64,000 nt of DNA from Deltaproteobacteria bacterium (GCA_020848905.1 JADLHG010000051.1:42593-106592); one strand, 5' to 3'. Counted from the stretch's first letter, positions 25,401-36,754 are shown. A program made the numbers and translations. Notes: a model not told the origin generated them from the sequence alone.

Positions 25401-28400
25401 CACCACGGCGTCGGCGGTGTCGGCGGCTGCGACCGCGGTGGCGTTGGATAGCGCGCGAACCGAGGGGGAGTCCGAGCTCCGGGAAGTCGCCGGGAGCACC
25501 GTCAGCGCGGGCGCGTCCTCGGAGAAGAGCTTGCCGAGGAGGAAGTCGGCCAGGCCCGAGAGGGTCGGGTAGTCGAAGAGCAGGCTCGCCGGGAGCGTGA
25601 GGCCGAGCGCGCGACCTACGGTGCTGCGGAGCTCGACGGCCAGGAGCGAGTCCAGGCCGAAGGGGGCAAGCGCGGCGTGCGGAGGAACGTCGGTGTCGGG
25701 GGCGAGCGCGAGCAGTCGCAGGAGCGTGGCGCGGAGCCAGTCGAGAAGGAGGGCGGGGCGGCTGGCCGCGGGCGCCTCGGTGAGCCGGGAGGTGAGCTCG
25801 GATCGCGCGGCGGTGGGCGCGGCGGCGAGCACGGCGGGGCGCGCGGTGGTGGGCGCGATCGTCGTGGGCGCGGCGGCGTGCTGACAGAGCAGCACGAGCT
25901 TGCCCTGGTGTCGCGCGTTGGCCATCAGGCGAAAGGCCTCCTGGGCCTCGCCGAGGGCGAACACGCGATGGGGGAGGGGCCGAAGCGCTCCGCGCTCGAG
26001 GAGCGCGAGCACGTCGTGCAATAGCTCCTGGGCGAGCTCGGGACGTGCCAGGCGGTCGCGAAAGAGGTCCACCGGGAAGTAGGTCGCGTCGGGGCGCTCC
26101 CGGGCCACGCGCTCCTCGCTCCAGATGTCGATCTCGCCGATCTCGACGAAGCGTCCCCCCCGAGCCAGCGCGGCGAAGCTGGCCGCGAGGAGCTCGCCCG
26201 AGAGGCAGTTCAAGACCACGTCCACGCCGCGTCCTCCCGTGGCCGCGAGGATCTGGTCGCGGAACTCGGGGGTGCGCGAGCTCATGACGTGCCGCACGCC
26301 CAGCTCGGCGAGCCGCGCGCGCTTCTCGTCGGAGCCCGCGGTGGCGAAGACCTCGGCGCCGACGTGTGCGGCGAGCTGCAGGGCGGCGAGGCCGACGCCT
26401 CCGGTGGCGGCGTGCACCAGCAGGCGCTCGCCGGGGCCGAGGCGCGCGAGGCGGACGAGCCCCTGGTAGGCCGTGGAGAAGACGACGGGCATCGTCGCGG
26501 CCTCGGCGGGGCTCAGCCGCTCGGGGCGGCGGACCACCCAGCGCGCGTCGGTGACCACGTGCGTGGCGAGGCAACCGGGGGCGTGACCGAAGACCGCGTC
26601 GCCGGGAGAGAGGTGCGCGACGCCCGCTCCCACGCGCGCGACGCGGCCGGCGCACTCGTTGCCGAGCGGGGCGTGCGCCTGCGGTAACGCCTCGGGGAGC
26701 ATGCCGAGGGCGCTCAGGACGTCGAGGAAGTTCAGCCCCGCCGCGTCGACGACCAGCTCGACCTCGCCCGGGCCGGGGGCCCGACGGGGGAGCGGCGCGA
26801 GGGCGAGCGCGTCGAGCTCGCCCCGACGCGACTGGCGCAGGGCGAGCGCCGGAGCCGCTTCCGCGTCGGTCTGCGCGAGGAGCACGTGCTGCCCGAGGCG
26901 CGACGGAGCCTCGCCCGCGTCGGAGAAGGCGGCCACGCGCGAGAAGCCTTCCGTCGAGAGGAGCGCGCGCCAGCCCCGGGTGGTCAAGAACTGTCCGGCG
27001 TCGCGGTCGGCCTCGTCGGCGAGCTCGGGGAGCACGAGGCCGAAGGTGGCGTCGAAGAAGGGATACGGGCGCGTGACCTCGAGGAGCGCGAGGAGCCCGC
27101 CTGGAGCGAGGAGCGCGCGCAGGTGCCTCGCCGCCTGCCGGAGGTCACGCGTGGCGTGGACCACGTTGGCCGCCACGACCAGGTCGTAGCCCTGGCGGGG
27201 CTGGCCTTGCGCGAGCGGGTCCCGCTCGAGATCGAGGAGCGCGTAGCTGACGAAGGGGTAGCGGCCGAAGCGTTCGCGGCCGCGGCGCAGAAAGAGCGCC
27301 GAGACGTCGGAGAAGACGTAGTGCGTGCGCGCGGGGTCGAAGAGGGGGAGCAGGCGCGCCGTGGTGGCTCCGGTGCCGGCGCCGAGCTCGAGCACGCGCA
27401 GCTCGCCGCGGCGGCCGATGGTGGCGCCGAGGCGGGAAGCGAGCGCGGCCAAGAGCTCGCCGAGGAGCTCGGCCCAGAGCGCGCCCTCGTAGATCCGGCT
27501 CACGCGGTCGAAGCTCCCCTCGGGGAAGAGGAGCTCGCGGGGCTCCAGGGTGCCGCGGAGGACCTCTGCGAGGCGCGGGCCCGTCTCGCGGAGCAGCGCG
27601 AGGTCGCCGCGGCCGAGGGCGGGGCCGTCGGCGAGGTGCTCGAGCAGGAGCGCGGGCTCGCGCGGCGGAGTCGTGCGGGAGGCGAGGGCGCGGCTCCAGC
27701 GGCCGAGGAGCTGGCGGTAGCCGGGGCGAACGGTCCCCTCGGCGACGAGACGCGAGAGCTCGTCGGGCAAGGACGACGCCCGGGTGCCGAGCGCCGCGAG
27801 GGCGCGCTCGGCGTACGAGAGGGCCAGCTCGTCTACGAGGTCGGCGAGGCGGGCCTCCTCGTCGAGGCGCGGCCCGTCGAGCTGGCGTTCGGCCGTGCGA
27901 CCCGTCTCGACCAGCGCGGCGAAGAGCGCCTCGGACGCGGGGGGCGCGAAGGTCGCGCCGTCGGTCGCGCTCTCGGTCGCGCTCTCGGTCGCGCGCCGTG
28001 TGCCGTCCGTCGGTGTCGCGGCGCTTCGGGCCTCGGCGTAGAGCGGGGGGGGCGCGAAGCCCGGCCGCAGGCGCGCGAGGAAGGTCTCCCAGTCGGCCGG
28101 CAGGAGCAGGGCCTGACCGAGTCCGGCCTCGGCGAGAGCCCTGGTGAGGCGGAGCCCGTCGGCCACGGGGATCGCCTCGAGGCCCCACCGCTCGCGCAGG
28201 GCGGAGAGGAGCCCGGCCGCGCGCCCCACCTCGGCCCACGGTCCGTAGTTCAGACTCAGCGCGGGGAGGCCCCGGGCACGCAGGAGCTCGGCCAGCGCGT
28301 CGAGGACGGCGTTCGCCGCAGCGTAGCTGGCCTGGCCGGGGGTGCCCACGACCGACGCGGTCGACGAGAAGAACCAGAGGAAGTCGAGCGGCGCGTCCTC

Positions 28401-31400
28401 GGCGAGCGCGAGGAGCGTGCGGGCTCCCTGCACCTTGGGGCCGAGCACCTCGAGGCAGGCCGGGGCCTCCAGCTCGGCGAGCGGCCGGTCCTTGAGGACC
28501 ATCGCGGCGTGGATCACGCCTCGCAGCGGCGCGGCGCCGGCGCTCGCGAAGTGCGCGCGCAGGGCGGAGAGCGCCTCGGCCGTGCCGACGTCGAGAGCGA
28601 GCGTGGTGACCTCGACCCCCGACGCGCGTAGCCGCTCGAGCAGCGCGCGGGCCTCGGGAGAGGGAGGGCGGCGCCCGACGAGCACGAGCTGGCGCGCCCC
28701 CTGCGCGGCGAGCCACTCGGCGAAGAGCAGCCCGAGGCCGCCGAGGCCGCCGGTGATGAGGTAGCTACCGTCGGCCGCGACGGGGAGGGGGCGGCGCGGC
28801 TGCTCGGCGAGGTCGAGCGGGCGCAGGCGGAGAACGAAGCGCGTCTCGCCGCGGAGCGCGAGCTGGTCCTCGCCGTCGGGGGCCGCGAGCTCGGCGAGGA
28901 GACCGTCCAGGGAGCGCGGTCGGTCGGCCGGGTCGAGGTCGATGAGCGCGCCGAAGAGCTGCGGGTGCTCGCGCGAGAGCACGCGGCCGAGACCCCAGAG
29001 GGCGGCGTCGACCGCCCCCGCGAGCGGCTCGTCGCCGCGCACGGCCTGCGCCCCCTCGGTGACGAGAACGAGCCGGGGTGCCGGACCCGCGAGACGCAGG
29101 CATCCTCGCACGAGCTGCAAGAGCGGCCCGAGGAGGCGCTCGAGGCGCACGCCCAGCTCGTCGTGCAGCGGAAGGTGCGAATCGCCTGTCGGCGGGGCGA
29201 GCCAGATCACGCGTTCGAAGGGGCCGACGGCAGAAAGGCGGGCCGCGAGCTCGTCGGTCGCCTCGAGGCGCACGGGGGCGCCGTCGAGCGCGAACGGCTC
29301 CGTCGCGCCTCTGCGTTCGAGCCGGCCGACGCGCACGCCGAGAGCCTCGACGCGCGCTACGACCTCGGGGTCGAGCGGGCCCTCGGGAGCCACGAGCAGC
29401 CAGCGGCGCGCGGCCACCTCGAGGGTGCGGTCGGCCGCGGCGGCTCGGGCCCGTGCGGTCCAGTGCAGTCGGTAGAGCCACTTTGCGGCGGGGTCGGCGC
29501 CTTCGCCGAAAAGCTGCGCCTCGGTCACCGCGCGAAACTCCACCTCGTCGAGCGCGCCGAGGAGCCTTCCCGCCTCGTCGCGCACGCGTACCCGCGCCAC
29601 GAGTCGCTCGCGGAACGCGTCGCCGTCGAGCGCTTCGGCCTCGCAGCGCAGGCGTCGGGGCCAGCGGCCGTAGGCCTCGAAGCGGCCGAGCCGGACGGGG
29701 ACCAGGGTGGCGCGGCCTTCCGCCGTGGCGGCCGCGGCGACCTGCAGCACCGCATCCAGCGCTCCGGGGTCGGCGAGGGCGCCGAGCGCCGCGTGTTCTT
29801 CTCCCACCGGGCTCTTCACCGCGAGCTCCGCGCGCGCGGCGCCGGGGGAGCGCCAGAGCCGCTCGAGCGTGCAGTAGCGGCCGGAGAGCGTAACGCCCGA
29901 CCTCGCGCGCTCGGCGTAGAAGCTCGCTCCGTCCACCGGTGGGCCATCCGCGTTGCGAAGGGCGTCGGTGACGGGCCGAGCCTCGCCCGCTCCGCGCACG
30001 TCGAGGTGTGCGCGCCCGTGCTCCTGCCAAACGAGCGCGCCCGAGGGCTCGTCGGCCGCGCTCGTCAGCTCGGCGCGAAAGCCCCCTTCCCCGTCGGGGT
30101 GAAGGACGACCTGCAGCCGCCGGGGGACCGCGTCGTCGAGGCGGAGCGCGCGGCTGAGACGGAGCTCCGTCAGGGCGACCTCCTTCAGGCCGAGCTCGGC
30201 CGCCGCGAGAAAGAGGCGCGCGAGCTGGAGCGAGGCCGATGCCACGCACGCGCCGAAGACCCGATGCTCGTCGAGCCAGGGCCACTTCGCGCGCTCAAGG
30301 CGCGTCTCGAAGACCTCGGCCGAGAGGGCGGGGGAGCGCACGCGCTCGCCGAGGAGCGTCGGGGTCGACTCGGCCGGCGTCGAGAGCCGCGGGTTCGCTT
30401 CGGAGGCCGGGGCCACGCGCTCGAACCACAGGCGGCTGCGCTGGAAGGCGTAGGTGGGCAGAGGCACGCGCCGCGGCGGGGTCGGCCCGTAGAGCGCGCC
30501 GAAGCGCAGGGGCAGGCCGGCCAGGTGCAGCTCCGCGATCGCGGCGAGCAGCGTCTCCCAGTCGTCGCGCCCCTTGCGCAGCGACGGGAGCTCGAGCCGC
30601 TCTCCCTCGGGGAGGAGCTGTTTGGCCGCGCCGAGCAGCACCGGACTCGGTCCGAGCTCGACCAGCGCGTCGATTCCCAGCGCGGCGAGCGCGCCCATCC
30701 CCTCGGCGAAGCGGACCGGCCGGCGGATGTGCTCGACGAAGTAGTCGGCGTCGAGCGACCGCCCCTCGAGGAGCCTTCCGGTGAGGTTCGAGACGAGAGG
30801 GAGCGTCGGCGCGCGGTAGGTCAGGCCGCGCGCGACCTCGGCGAAGGGGCCGAGCATCGGCTCCATCATGGGCGAGTGAAAGGCGTGCGAGACGGGCAAG
30901 GGGACGGCGCGCACCCCGCGCTCGGCGAGCCGCGCCACGAGCCCGTCCACCGCGCCGGCCGGCCCGGCCACGGCCACGTTTCGCGGGCCGTTCAGCGTGG
31001 CGACGACCACCTCGCCGCCGGTCTCCGCGCACGCGGCCTCCACGGTCTCGGAATCCGCGAGGAGCACCGCCATCTTCCCCGGCGCGCAGAGCTCGGTCAT
31101 CAGGCGACCGCGCGCGGCCACGAGGAGCGCCCCCTCCTCGAGCGAGAAGACCCCCGCCGCGTAGGCCGCCGCGTACTCGCCCACGCTGTGCCCGATCAGC
31201 ACCGCGGGCTCGACGCCGAGCGCGCGCCAGAGCTCGAAGAGGCCCGCCTCGAGCGCGTAGAGCGCGGGCTGCGTGTAGCGCGTCTCTTCGAGCAGCGCCG
31301 TCTGCGCGGGGGAGTAGAGCGCCTCGAGGAGCGACGGCCGCAGCGCCGCCCCGACGGCCCGCGAGCAGCGATCGATCACCTCGCGGAAGCGTGGCTCCGA

Positions 31401-33104
31401 CTCGTAGAGTACGCGCCCCATGCCGCCGTACTGCGCGCCCTGGCCCGTGAAGAGGAAGGCCAGCCGGGGCGCCGCCTCGGGGGTCTTGCGGCGAAAGATC
31501 CCCGGCAGCGCCTCGCCTCGCCCCGCGGCCTCGAGGCGCGCGGCGACGGCCTCGCGATTCGCGCCGATGACGGCCAGTCGGTGCGGAAGCGGTCCGCGCG
31601 TGGTCTGGCTGGCGTGGGCCAGCTCGCGCAGCGAGAGCTCGGGGCGCGCGCGCAGGTGTTCGGCGTACCGGCCGGCCAGCGCCGACAGCGCCTCGTCGGT
31701 CCTGGCCGAGAGCGTGACGAGCTCGCTCGACCGCTCGCCGGCCCGCACCTCGGGCGCTCCGTGCTCGGTGGTCCGCGCCGCGTGGAGGGGCCGGGCGGCC
31801 GCGGGGCCCTCCGTCAGCACGAGGTGCGCGTTGGCTCCCCCGAGCGAGAGCGAGGTGATCCCCGCCGTGCGGGGCCCCGGCCCGCTCGGCCAGCTCCCGT
31901 GCTGCGTCTGCAGGGCCAGGCCGAGCGAGGCGAGCGGGATCTGCGGGTTCAGGGTGCGGCAGTGCAGGCTCGCCGGAAGCTCTCCGTGCGTCAGCGCGAG
32001 CGCCACCTTGAAGAGGTGCGCCATGCTCCCGGCGGCCTCAAGGTGGCCGAGGTTGGTCTTCACCGAGCCGACGCGCAGGGGGCGCTCCACCGGTCGTCCC
32101 GCGCCCGCGCCGAGGACGGCTCCCAGCGCGCGCGCCTCCACCGGGTCGCCGATGCGCGTCCCCGTGCCGTGCAGCTCGACGTAGTCCACGAGCGCCGGGT
32201 CGAGGCCGACCTTCGCGTACGCCGCGCGAAGGAGCTCCACCTGCGCGCGCTCCTCGACCCCCATGATCCAGGCGTTGCGGCCGTTGTGGTTCACCGCCCC
32301 GCCGAGGATCGTGGCGTAGATCGGGTCTCCGTCGGCGAGAGCGCGCGCGAGCGGTTTCAGCAGGACGAGCGCCGCGCCCTCGCCGGGGACGAAACCGTCG
32401 GCGTCGGCGTCGAAGGTGCGGCAGCGGCCGGTCGGCGAGAGAATCCCCGCCTTGGTGTGCGCCACGTAGAGCTCGGGGGTCAGGATCAGGTTCACCCCGC
32501 CGGCCAGCGCCAGCTCGGCCTCGCCGCTCCACAGGCTCTGGCAGGCCTGGTGCACGGCGAAGAGCGACGAGGCGCAGCCGACGTCCAGGACCAGGCTCGG
32601 GCCGCGCAGGTCGAAGGAGTGCGAGATGCGATTCGCGGCGAAGGCCAGCGCGTTCCCGACGATGCTGAAGGCGTCGATCTGCTCCGGCACCTTCGCCTGC
32701 AGGCGGAAATACTCGTTCCACATGATGCCGACGAAGACGGCGGTGCGGCTGCCGCCGAGCGCGGGCAGAGGCCAGCCCGCTCGCTCGAAGCACTCCCAGG
32801 CCAGCTCGAGGAGCAAGCGGTGCTGGGGGTCCATGTTGCGCGCCTCGCGCGGCGAGAGCCCGAAGGCGCGCCAGTCGAAGCCGTCGATCTGCTCGAGGAA
32901 GGCCCCTTCGCGGCAGGCGGTCTTGCCGGGAGTCAACGGGTCGGGATCGAAGTGCGTCTGCGCGTCCCAGCGCTCGGGGGGAACGCCACCCACCAGGTCT
33001 CTCCCCTCGGCGAGGAGGCGCCAGAAGGTCTCCGGGTCGTTCGCGCCGGGGAAGCGGCAGGACAGAGCCACGATGGCGATGGGAGAGGGCGGGGAGGCGG
33101 TCAT
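22410..33104 (-). CDS. Type I polyketide synthase PKS-D: KS-AT-DH-KR-MT-ER-ACP / KS-(no AT)-DH-ACP
   Basis: 3,564 residues. Module 1: KS with Cys177 ([12 protein letters not shown]) and HGTGT; AT with GHSVG Ser640 and HAFH, so malonyl-type; DH with DEHRVFG near 945 but no Pro in HxxxGxxxxP; KR with GGLGGLG near 1448; C-methyltransferase with LELGAGTG near 1905; ER about 2110-2400 ([22 protein letters not shown]); ACP Ser2486 ([11 protein letters not shown]). Module 2: intact KS (VDTACSSSL, Cys2738), then ~150 residues of linker ending [10 protein letters not shown] with no AT, DH with [13 protein letters not shown] and DGALQ, and ACP Ser3518. There is no KR in module 2 and no thioesterase. 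The N-terminus starts straight in the KS without a docking helix. KR before MT and ER is an unusual order for a cis-AT synthase. The start is the ATG at the KS. Confidence 0.93.
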   Translation of the reverse strand: MTASPPSPIAIVALSCRFPGANDPETFWRLLAEGRDLVGGVPPERWDAQTHFDPDPLTPGKTACREGAFLEQIDGFDWRAFGLSPREARNMDPQHRLLLELAWECFERAGWPLPALGGSRTAVFVGIMWNEYFRLQAKVPEQIDAFSIVGNALAFAANRISHSFDLRGPSLVLDVGCASSLFAVHQACQSLWSGEAELALAGGVNLILTPELYVAHTKAGILSPTGRCRTFDADADGFVPGEGAALVLLKPLARALADGDPIYATILGGAVNHNGRNAWIMGVEERAQVELLRAAYAKVGLDPALVDYVELHGTGTRIGDPVEARALGAVLGAGAGRPVERPLRVGSVKTNLGHLEAAGSMAHLFKVALALTHGELPASLHCRTLNPQIPLASLGLALQTQHGSWPSGPGPRTAGITSLSLGGANAHLVLTEGPAAARPLHAARTTEHGAPEVRAGERSSELVTLSARTDEALSALAGRYAEHLRARPELSLRELAHASQTTRGPLPHRLAVIGANREAVAARLEAAGRGEALPGIFRRKTPEAAPRLAFLFTGQGAQYGGMGRVLYESEPRFREVIDRCSRAVGAALRPSLLEALYSPAQTALLEETRYTQPALYALEAGLFELWRALGVEPAVLIGHSVGEYAAAYAAGVFSLEEGALLVAARGRLMTELCAPGKMAVLLADSETVEAACAETGGEVVVATLNGPRNVAVAGPAGAVDGLVARLAERGVRAVPLPVSHAFHSPMMEPMLGPFAEVARGLTYRAPTLPLVSNLTGRLLEGRSLDADYFVEHIRRPVRFAEGMGALAALGIDALVELGPSPVLLGAAKQLLPEGERLELPSLRKGRDDWETLLAAIAELHLAGLPLRFGALYGPTPPRRVPLPTYAFQRSRLWFERVAPASEANPRLSTPAESTPTLLGERVRSPALSAEVFETRLERAKWPWLDEHRVFGACVASASLQLARLFLAAAELGLKEVALTELRLSRALRLDDAVPRRLQVVLHPDGEGGFRAELTSAADEPSGALVWQEHGRAHLDVRGAGEARPVTDALRNADGPPVDGASFYAERARSGVTLSGRYCTLERLWRSPGAARAELAVKSPVGEEHAALGALADPGALDAVLQVAAAATAEGRATLVPVRLGRFEAYGRWPRRLRCEAEALDGDAFRERLVARVRVRDEAGRLLGALDEVEFRAVTEAQLFGEGADPAAKWLYRLHWTARARAAAADRTLEVAARRWLLVAPEGPLDPEVVARVEALGVRVGRLERRGATEPFALDGAPVRLEATDELAARLSAVGPFERVIWLAPPTGDSHLPLHDELGVRLERLLGPLLQLVRGCLRLAGPAPRLVLVTEGAQAVRGDEPLAGAVDAALWGLGRVLSREHPQLFGALIDLDPADRPRSLDGLLAELAAPDGEDQLALRGETRFVLRLRPLDLAEQPRRPLPVAADGSYLITGGLGGLGLLFAEWLAAQGARQLVLVGRRPPSPEARALLERLRASGVEVTTLALDVGTAEALSALRAHFASAGAAPLRGVIHAAMVLKDRPLAELEAPACLEVLGPKVQGARTLLALAEDAPLDFLWFFSSTASVVGTPGQASYAAANAVLDALAELLRARGLPALSLNYGPWAEVGRAAGLLSALRERWGLEAIPVADGLRLTRALAEAGLGQALLLPADWETFLARLRPGFAPPPLYAEARSAATPTDGTRRATESATESATDGATFAPPASEALFAALVETGRTAERQLDGPRLDEEARLADLVDELALSYAERALAALGTRASSLPDELSRLVAEGTVRPGYRQLLGRWSRALASRTTPPREPALLLEHLADGPALGRGDLALLRETGPRLAEVLRGTLEPRELLFPEGSFDRVSRIYEGALWAELLGELLAALASRLGATIGRRGELRVLELGAGTGATTARLLPLFDPARTHYVFSDVSALFLRRGRERFGRYPFVSYALLDLERDPLAQGQPRQGYDLVVAANVVHATRDLRQAARHLRALLAPGGLLALLEVTRPYPFFDATFGLVLPELADEADRDAGQFLTTRGWRALLSTEGFSRVAAFSDAGEAPSRLGQHVLLAQTDAEAAPALALRQSRRGELDALALAPLPRRAPGPGEVELVVDAAGLNFLDVLSALGMLPEALPQAHAPLGNECAGRVARVGAGVAHLSPGDAVFGHAPGCLATHVVTDARWVVRRPERLSPAEAATMPVVFSTAYQGLVRLARLGPGERLLVHAATGGVGLAALQLAAHVGAEVFATAGSDEKRARLAELGVRHVMSSRTPEFRDQILAATGGRGVDVVLNCLSGELLAASFAALARGGRFVEIGEIDIWSEERVARERPDATYFPVDLFRDRLARPELAQELLHDVLALLERGALRPLPHRVFALGEAQEAFRLMANARHQGKLVLLCQHAAAPTTIAPTTARPAVLAAAPTAARSELTSRLTEAPAASRPALLLDWLRATLLRLLALAPDTDVPPHAALAPFGLDSLLAVELRSTVGRALGLTLPASLLFDYPTLSGLADFLLGKLFSEDAPALTVLPATSRSSDSPSVRALSNATAVAAADTADAVVILGLGCRFPGGASDPEAFWQLLRDGRDAIIEVPADRWQKDRYYDADRDAPGKMVTRSGGFLSDQRLDEFEPERFDLPLREAERLDPQQRLLLEVTTEALEHAGLPLDGLRGSATGVFVGIINHDYATLVDRAPEEIDAYTGIGSRPSTAAGRLSFWLDLKGPNLVVDTACSSSLVAVHLACQSLRARESDLGLAGGVGLLLSPEPFVHFSKLGMLAPDGHCKTFDARADGYVRGEGCGVVVLKRLADAERDGDPILAVLRATAVNQDGRSSSLTAPSGPAQQAVIRRSLELARLPPDAVDFVETHGTGTPLGDPIEVQALAAALGSTRPRERALALGAVKANLGHLEPAAGVAGLLKVVLALAHEELPPHYAVHALNPLLAWDALPVTLATRPTPWVGDGAPPIAGVSAFGWSGTNAHVLVQGAKRPPLPAPRANRPLYLLALSTKHPRALGPLAARWARFLDEHPTLDPDAVCAAANLGRTAYRHRRAVLGTHLAELAAELHRLAEELGDRAVAPVPPPPSDEPPLAAEALDPSPTDSRYPVRLRVLAERFEAGAAVDFRPLHEGTPRTVHLPATPWMRRRCFREPPALLAQRSTAPESSPARVEPLPRHDAHPLLGQRIDSPVSPWTIYESTVSSAQPAYLAEHRLHGEAVLPGAYFCALALAAARERQGGPVQRLEQVAFHRALALPEGHETHLQLAFSDGDVGTNFRIFSRPLGRAVSTASDWCEHATGRLVRAEVLDEGQAAPLPGPHRPYPAVLAPSDFYAAVARQGLTVGPAFQPLQSLACTAGAALGELVLPEGLALTPGQGLHPVLLDGALQVAVAAASGLAPAAHLVLGLDALTARPTEARRLTCRALLRPRESIASAELSLVDCSLFDEAGRLVALAQGVRLQRLAATLPATSAPPLEEHVLPTLEALAQTVRGVLESVVGATAATLPATARIIDHIDSLLAVELTKAIGRAVGLKLPPTLLYQHETIDEVARYLADQAARQRSP

Positions 33105-33353
33105 GATGGCGAAGACCACGAGTCTAGCAAGAACCACGGAGGAGGCGAAGCGCGCTCTGCCCAAGCGGTGTGACGCCCCGAAGCAGGGCGGTCAAGTTCT
33201 CGGACGTTGGGGTATCGAGGGGGCAGCGCGTCGGGCAAGCGCCCCCTCGCGCACCGCCCCGCAGTCGTCGCGCGGCTTGGAGAGGGGGTAAAGGGGCTTT
33301 GACCCGCCGCGCCGCTGCCGTTGTCGGGGCCCCGGGTGGGCCGGGGAAAGGAG
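33105..33353. other. Upstream region of PKS-D
   Basis: About 250 bases between the PKS-D start and the transposase remnant. On the minus strand a TAGACT hexamer about 15 bases before the ATG could be a -10 box, but no convincing -35 box or sigma-54 element is visible. No gene is supported. Confidence 0.3.
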
Positions 33354-33950
33354 CTAGGCTTGAGCGCCCAAGAGGAGGTGCAGGAGGAAGGAGCGGTCGA
33401 ATCCGGCGCGCTTTCTGGAGTTGGCGACGCCGACCTTGCGGCCCTGGTCGGTCTTGACGAGGTTGAGGGCGAAGTGGCGCAGGATGGTCATGTTGGCGGC
33501 GGCGTTCTTGGCGCGATGCCGGGCCCGGTCCTCGCCAAAGGCCACGTCGAGGACCGTGCGCTCGCGGGTCACGCGGACGACGCAGCTCAGGCCCGGCCAT
33601 TTATCGACGTAGGACGCGGCTCTTCGTCTACGGCGCGCAGCCGCGCATCGTCCGCTTCGGCGAAGGTCGCGGCGAGGTTCATGCGCAAGGTGGGCTGGTT
33701 GTCCTTGACCGCGAGGAGGTTGTCTCCGCCGTCTTGGCCTGCCCAAGCACAAGTCCCGCCTCGCTCAGATAGGCGCGCACGGTGTGCAGGGCTTTCTTGT
33801 CCGTCCGGCTGTCCGTACTGCCTCGACTCGTCTTGCCGTCGATGGCGATGTGCTTGCCCTCCGCGCGCAGGCGCGAGGCCAAGAGCGCCGCCCACGAGCG
33901 CAGCAGCGCGCCAAAGGCCCTCGGTTCCCTCGACCCCGCGCCGGCCGTCC
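33354..33950 (-). pseudogene. Decayed ISAs1-family transposase
   Basis: Three separated pieces of an ISAs1-type DDE transposase are readable on the minus strand in different frames. First comes FGALLRSWAALLASRL with HIAIDGKTSRGS (first catalytic Asp) and ALHTVRAYLSEAGLVLGQ. Then NLLAVKDNQPTLRMN, the 'LKGNQ' block. Last are KWPGLSCVVRV fused to VLDVAFGEDRARHRAKN and AAANMTILRHFALNLVK near the C-terminus. The stretches between them, including the second catalytic Asp region and the HW..EN..HW block, are deleted, and the frames shift. It cannot encode an active enzyme. It marks an old insertion between PKS-D and the tailoring block. Confidence 0.75.
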
Positions 33951-34137
33951 ACCCGCCACGCCTCCACCGCGATCACCTGGCCCCGGGCGGCGCGAGGTGA
34001 AGCGAGGCCCGGGCGGCGTCCGCCAGGGCCCGCTTCACGAGCGCCCTATGCCCTCCCCGGGCTCTTCCATCCGGAGAACTCGATCACCCTGCGCCCCGAA
34101 GAGCCTGGCCCTCACAGCCGGCCAAAGCTCTGGCATA

Positions 34138-34153
34138 CTGAGAGGTCTCTCAG
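34138..34153 (+). promoter_or_regulatory. Perfect inverted repeat upstream of the third radical SAM gene
   Basis: CTGAGAG-GT-CTCTCAG, 7-base arms around 2 bases, ends 20 bases before the ATG. A weak -35/-10 pair (CTCACA at 34111, CATACT at 34134, 17-base spacer) would place the transcription start inside the repeat. It is therefore a candidate repressor operator or a 5' hairpin. Prediction only. Confidence 0.4.
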
Positions 34154-34173
34154 GGGGAGAAAGCAGGACGGCG

Positions 34174-35469
34174 ATGAAGGTGACCTTCGTCTATCCCAAT
34201 ACGGCCGACGGACACGTCTCCGACGTGATGGAACCGCTGGTCTTCGCGGTGCTCGCGCGTCTCACCCCTCCCGACGTCGAGCTGTCGCTCGTGGACGATC
34301 GCAAGGAGGGCGAGGTGCCCTACGACGAGCCGACCGACCTCGTGGCCATGACGGTGGAGACCTTCGCCGCCCGCCGCGCCTATCAGATCGCGAGCGCCTA
34401 TCGGGCGCGGGGGGTGAAGGTCGTGATGGGCGGCTACCATCCGAGCTTTCTCCCCGACGAGGCGCTGCAGTACGCGGACGCCGTGGTGGTGGGCGACGCC
34501 GAGGGGGTGTGGGAGCGCGTGCTCGAGGACGCGCGCCACGACCGCCTCGAGCGCGTCTATCGACAGGCCGAGACGCACTCCCTGGCCAATCTGACGCCCG
34601 ACCGGCGCATCTTCCAGGGGAAGGGCTACACGCCGATCAAGCCGGTGCAGTTCAGCCGGGGTTGTCGCTTTGTTTGCGAGTTTTGCTCTATTTATGCGTT
34701 TTACGGGAAGAATGTCAGACACCGTCCCGTGAACGAGGTCGTGGCGGAGATCGAGGCGCTCGATTCGGAGATGGTGCTGTTCGTCGACGACAACCTGTTC
34801 TTGAACGTGGAAAAAGCGGAGGAGCTCTTCCGGGCGCTGAAGCCGCTCAAACGCCGCTGGGGCTGCCAGATCAGCCTGGACGTGGCGAAGAACGGCGCGC
34901 TGCTCGATCTGATGCGCGAGAGCGGCTGTGTCGGAGCCCTCGTGGGCTTCGAATCGCTCGATCCGCGCAATCTGGCCCAGATGCGAAAGAAGTGGAACGA
35001 CCCGGTGCGGAACTACGAGAAGGGGATCCAGGCCTTTCGGGAGCGCGGAATCCTGATCCACGGATCGTTCGTGATGGGCTACGACCACGACACGACGGAG
35101 GCCTTTTCGCGCACCTTGGAGTTCGCGATCCGTTCCAAGTTCCTCCTCGCGAACTTCATGCCTGCCTATCCGATGCCCGGGGCGCACCTCTACGATCGGT
35201 TCAAGAAGGATGGGCGGTTGTTGCACGACACCTGGTGGCTGCATCCGCGTTATCGCCAGGGGAAGGCCATGTTCCGTCCCACCGCCATGTCGCCCGACGA
35301 CCTCGAAGAGGGCTGTGCGTGGGCCCGCCGCGAGTTCTACGGTCATCGGTCCATCTGGAGGCGCGCCCTCGAGCCGAAGGCCAACGCCCAGTCTCCGTTC
35401 CATTTCGGGTTCTTCGTCGGACTGAACTACCTCATTCGCTCGCACGTGCGGCTGGGGCGGGACTTCTGA
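34174..35469 (+). CDS. B12-binding-domain radical SAM protein 3 (different subfamily)
   Basis: 431 residues, shorter than and not collinear with radical SAM proteins 1 and 2. Residues 1-125 form a cobalamin-binding-like domain (MKVTFVYPNTADGHVSD, VVMGGYHPSFLP, ADAVVVGDAEGVW). The radical SAM domain starts at CRFVCEFC (Cys164, Cys168, Cys171), followed by VLFVDDNLF and GFESLDPRNL. The layout is that of the BchE/HpnJ-like group, which acts on lipids, tetrapyrroles and natural products. Codon use changes sharply to AT-rich exactly at the cysteine motif. AGGA is 5 bases before the ATG. It converges on the glycosyltransferase gene with a 19-base gap. Confidence 0.88.
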   Translation: MKVTFVYPNTADGHVSDVMEPLVFAVLARLTPPDVELSLVDDRKEGEVPYDEPTDLVAMTVETFAARRAYQIASAYRARGVKVVMGGYHPSFLPDEALQYADAVVVGDAEGVWERVLEDARHDRLERVYRQAETHSLANLTPDRRIFQGKGYTPIKPVQFSRGCRFVCEFCSIYAFYGKNVRHRPVNEVVAEIEALDSEMVLFVDDNLFLNVEKAEELFRALKPLKRRWGCQISLDVAKNGALLDLMRESGCVGALVGFESLDPRNLAQMRKKWNDPVRNYEKGIQAFRERGILIHGSFVMGYDHDTTEAFSRTLEFAIRSKFLLANFMPAYPMPGAHLYDRFKKDGRLLHDTWWLHPRYRQGKAMFRPTAMSPDDLEEGCAWARREFYGHRSIWRRALEPKANAQSPFHFGFFVGLNYLIRSHVRLGRDF

Positions 35470-35488
35470 CCGCGCCGCGGGCGAGGTC

Positions 35489-36754
35489 TCAGCGCGAGGC
35501 GCGGCTCGCGAGGGTGGCTTCGATCGCGACCACGCCGCACCCCACGCCGTCCTCGGCGCGCAGCGCAGCCCCGAGCACCCGCGCGCGTGCCCCGACCTTC
35601 GGGCGGGCGACGTAGGCGAACGCCTCGAGGAGCCGCTCGGCGGAGAGCTGCGGGCGCGGAATCGGTCGTGCTGCGGCGCCGAGCTCGAACGCGCGCGTTC
35701 CCCAGAAGGGCTGGTCGATGAAATGGGGGACGGTGACGAGCGGGACGCCCGCGCGTAGCGCTGCGGAGGTGGTGCCCGCGCCGCCGTGGCAGAGCACGGC
35801 GCGCGTCCGCGGAAAGAGCCAGTCGTGCGGCACGTCGCGGATCGCGAGCACCTCGTCGGATGGGCGGCGGGCGGCCTCGACGAGCTCCGGGGGACCGAGG
35901 TCGAGCAGCCCGCGGAGCCTCGCGCGACGCAGCGCTTCGAGCACGAGCTCCACCAGCGCCGGGCGGTCGCGGTCGCTCAGGCTGCCGAGGCCCAGGTAGA
36001 GCGGCGGCGGGCCCGCGGCCAGGAAGTCGGCGAGCTGGGCCGGCGGGCTCCAGCCCGGCTCGCGCGGCAGAAACCAGTACCCCGTCACGCGCGCCTGCGC
36101 GGGCCAGTCCGCGGGGCGCGGAAGGACGACCTCGCTGAAGGCGAGCAGGGTCGGCAGCTCGGTGAAGCGCGGGCCGCGGTACGGGGGGAGCCCGAGTTCC
36201 CGACGGCGAAAGGCGTCGAAGACCGGGCCCCCGACGCGGTCGAGAAAGGCGCCGAAGAGGGCGTGGCTCGTGCGGTTCGCGAGCCGCGGGCTCCAGGCGG
36301 GGCGGCCGAGCCCGAGGAAGATCGCCGGGTGCTCGCCGGTCGGGGCGAGCGGCAAGTACGAGGCGAAGAGAGCCGGGACCCCGAGCGCCTCGGCGATGTG
36401 TAAGCCCTCGATGGTGGAGAAGGTGAACACGATCGCGTCCGAGCCCTCGCACGCGGCGCGCAGCGACGGTCCCTGCGTCTCTACGAGGTCGCGCAAACCC
36501 CGGGGGGCGGCGAGGAGAGCGCCGAGCCGCTGCCGGGTGCCCGCGGCGTTGTTGAACAGGGGGTGCTCCGCCCCGAGCTCGTCGAACCACCCGGGTACAG
36601 CGGCCGTGTCCAGGCCCAGGCGCGCGGCCAGCGGCAGAAAGGACGCAGGGGCGGCCAGGCGCACCTCAAAGCCGGCCCGACGCAGCCCGAGGCCGAGGGC
36701 CAGGTAGGGCTGTACATCTCCACGGGATCCCGAGGTCAGCAGCGCGATGCGCAC
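35489..36754 (-). CDS. GT1-type (UGT/MGT-like) glycosyltransferase
   Basis: 421 residues. The N-terminus MRIALLTSGSRGDVQPYLAL is the typical first strand of GT-B enzymes of the sterol/antibiotic glucosyltransferase type. PPLYLGLGSLSDRD opens the nucleotide-sugar domain, and LCHGGAGTTSAALRAGVP with PHFIDQPFWGTRAFELG is the UDP/TDP-sugar binding signature containing His and Asp/Gln sugar contacts. It probably adds one sugar to a hydroxyl of the polyketide. No deoxysugar biosynthesis genes are seen in the window, so a common sugar such as glucose, or genes elsewhere, must supply the donor. The start is GTG, chosen by family N-termini. It is divergent from the SRPBCC-carbamoyltransferase operon. 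Confidence 0.9.
   Translation of the reverse strand: MRIALLTSGSRGDVQPYLALGLGLRRAGFEVRLAAPASFLPLAARLGLDTAAVPGWFDELGAEHPLFNNAAGTRQRLGALLAAPRGLRDLVETQGPSLRAACEGSDAIVFTFSTIEGLHIAEALGVPALFASYLPLAPTGEHPAIFLGLGRPAWSPRLANRTSHALFGAFLDRVGGPVFDAFRRRELGLPPYRGPRFTELPTLLAFSEVVLPRPADWPAQARVTGYWFLPREPGWSPPAQLADFLAAGPPPLYLGLGSLSDRDRPALVELVLEALRRARLRGLLDLGPPELVEAARRPSDEVLAIRDVPHDWLFPRTRAVLCHGGAGTTSAALRAGVPLVTVPHFIDQPFWGTRAFELGAAARPIPRPQLSAERLLEAFAYVARPKVGARARVLGAALRAEDGVGCGVVAIEATLASRASR

Noticed and set aside
33354..33950. Active insertion sequence
   Set aside because: The transposase is split across frames and has lost the second catalytic Asp region and other conserved blocks.
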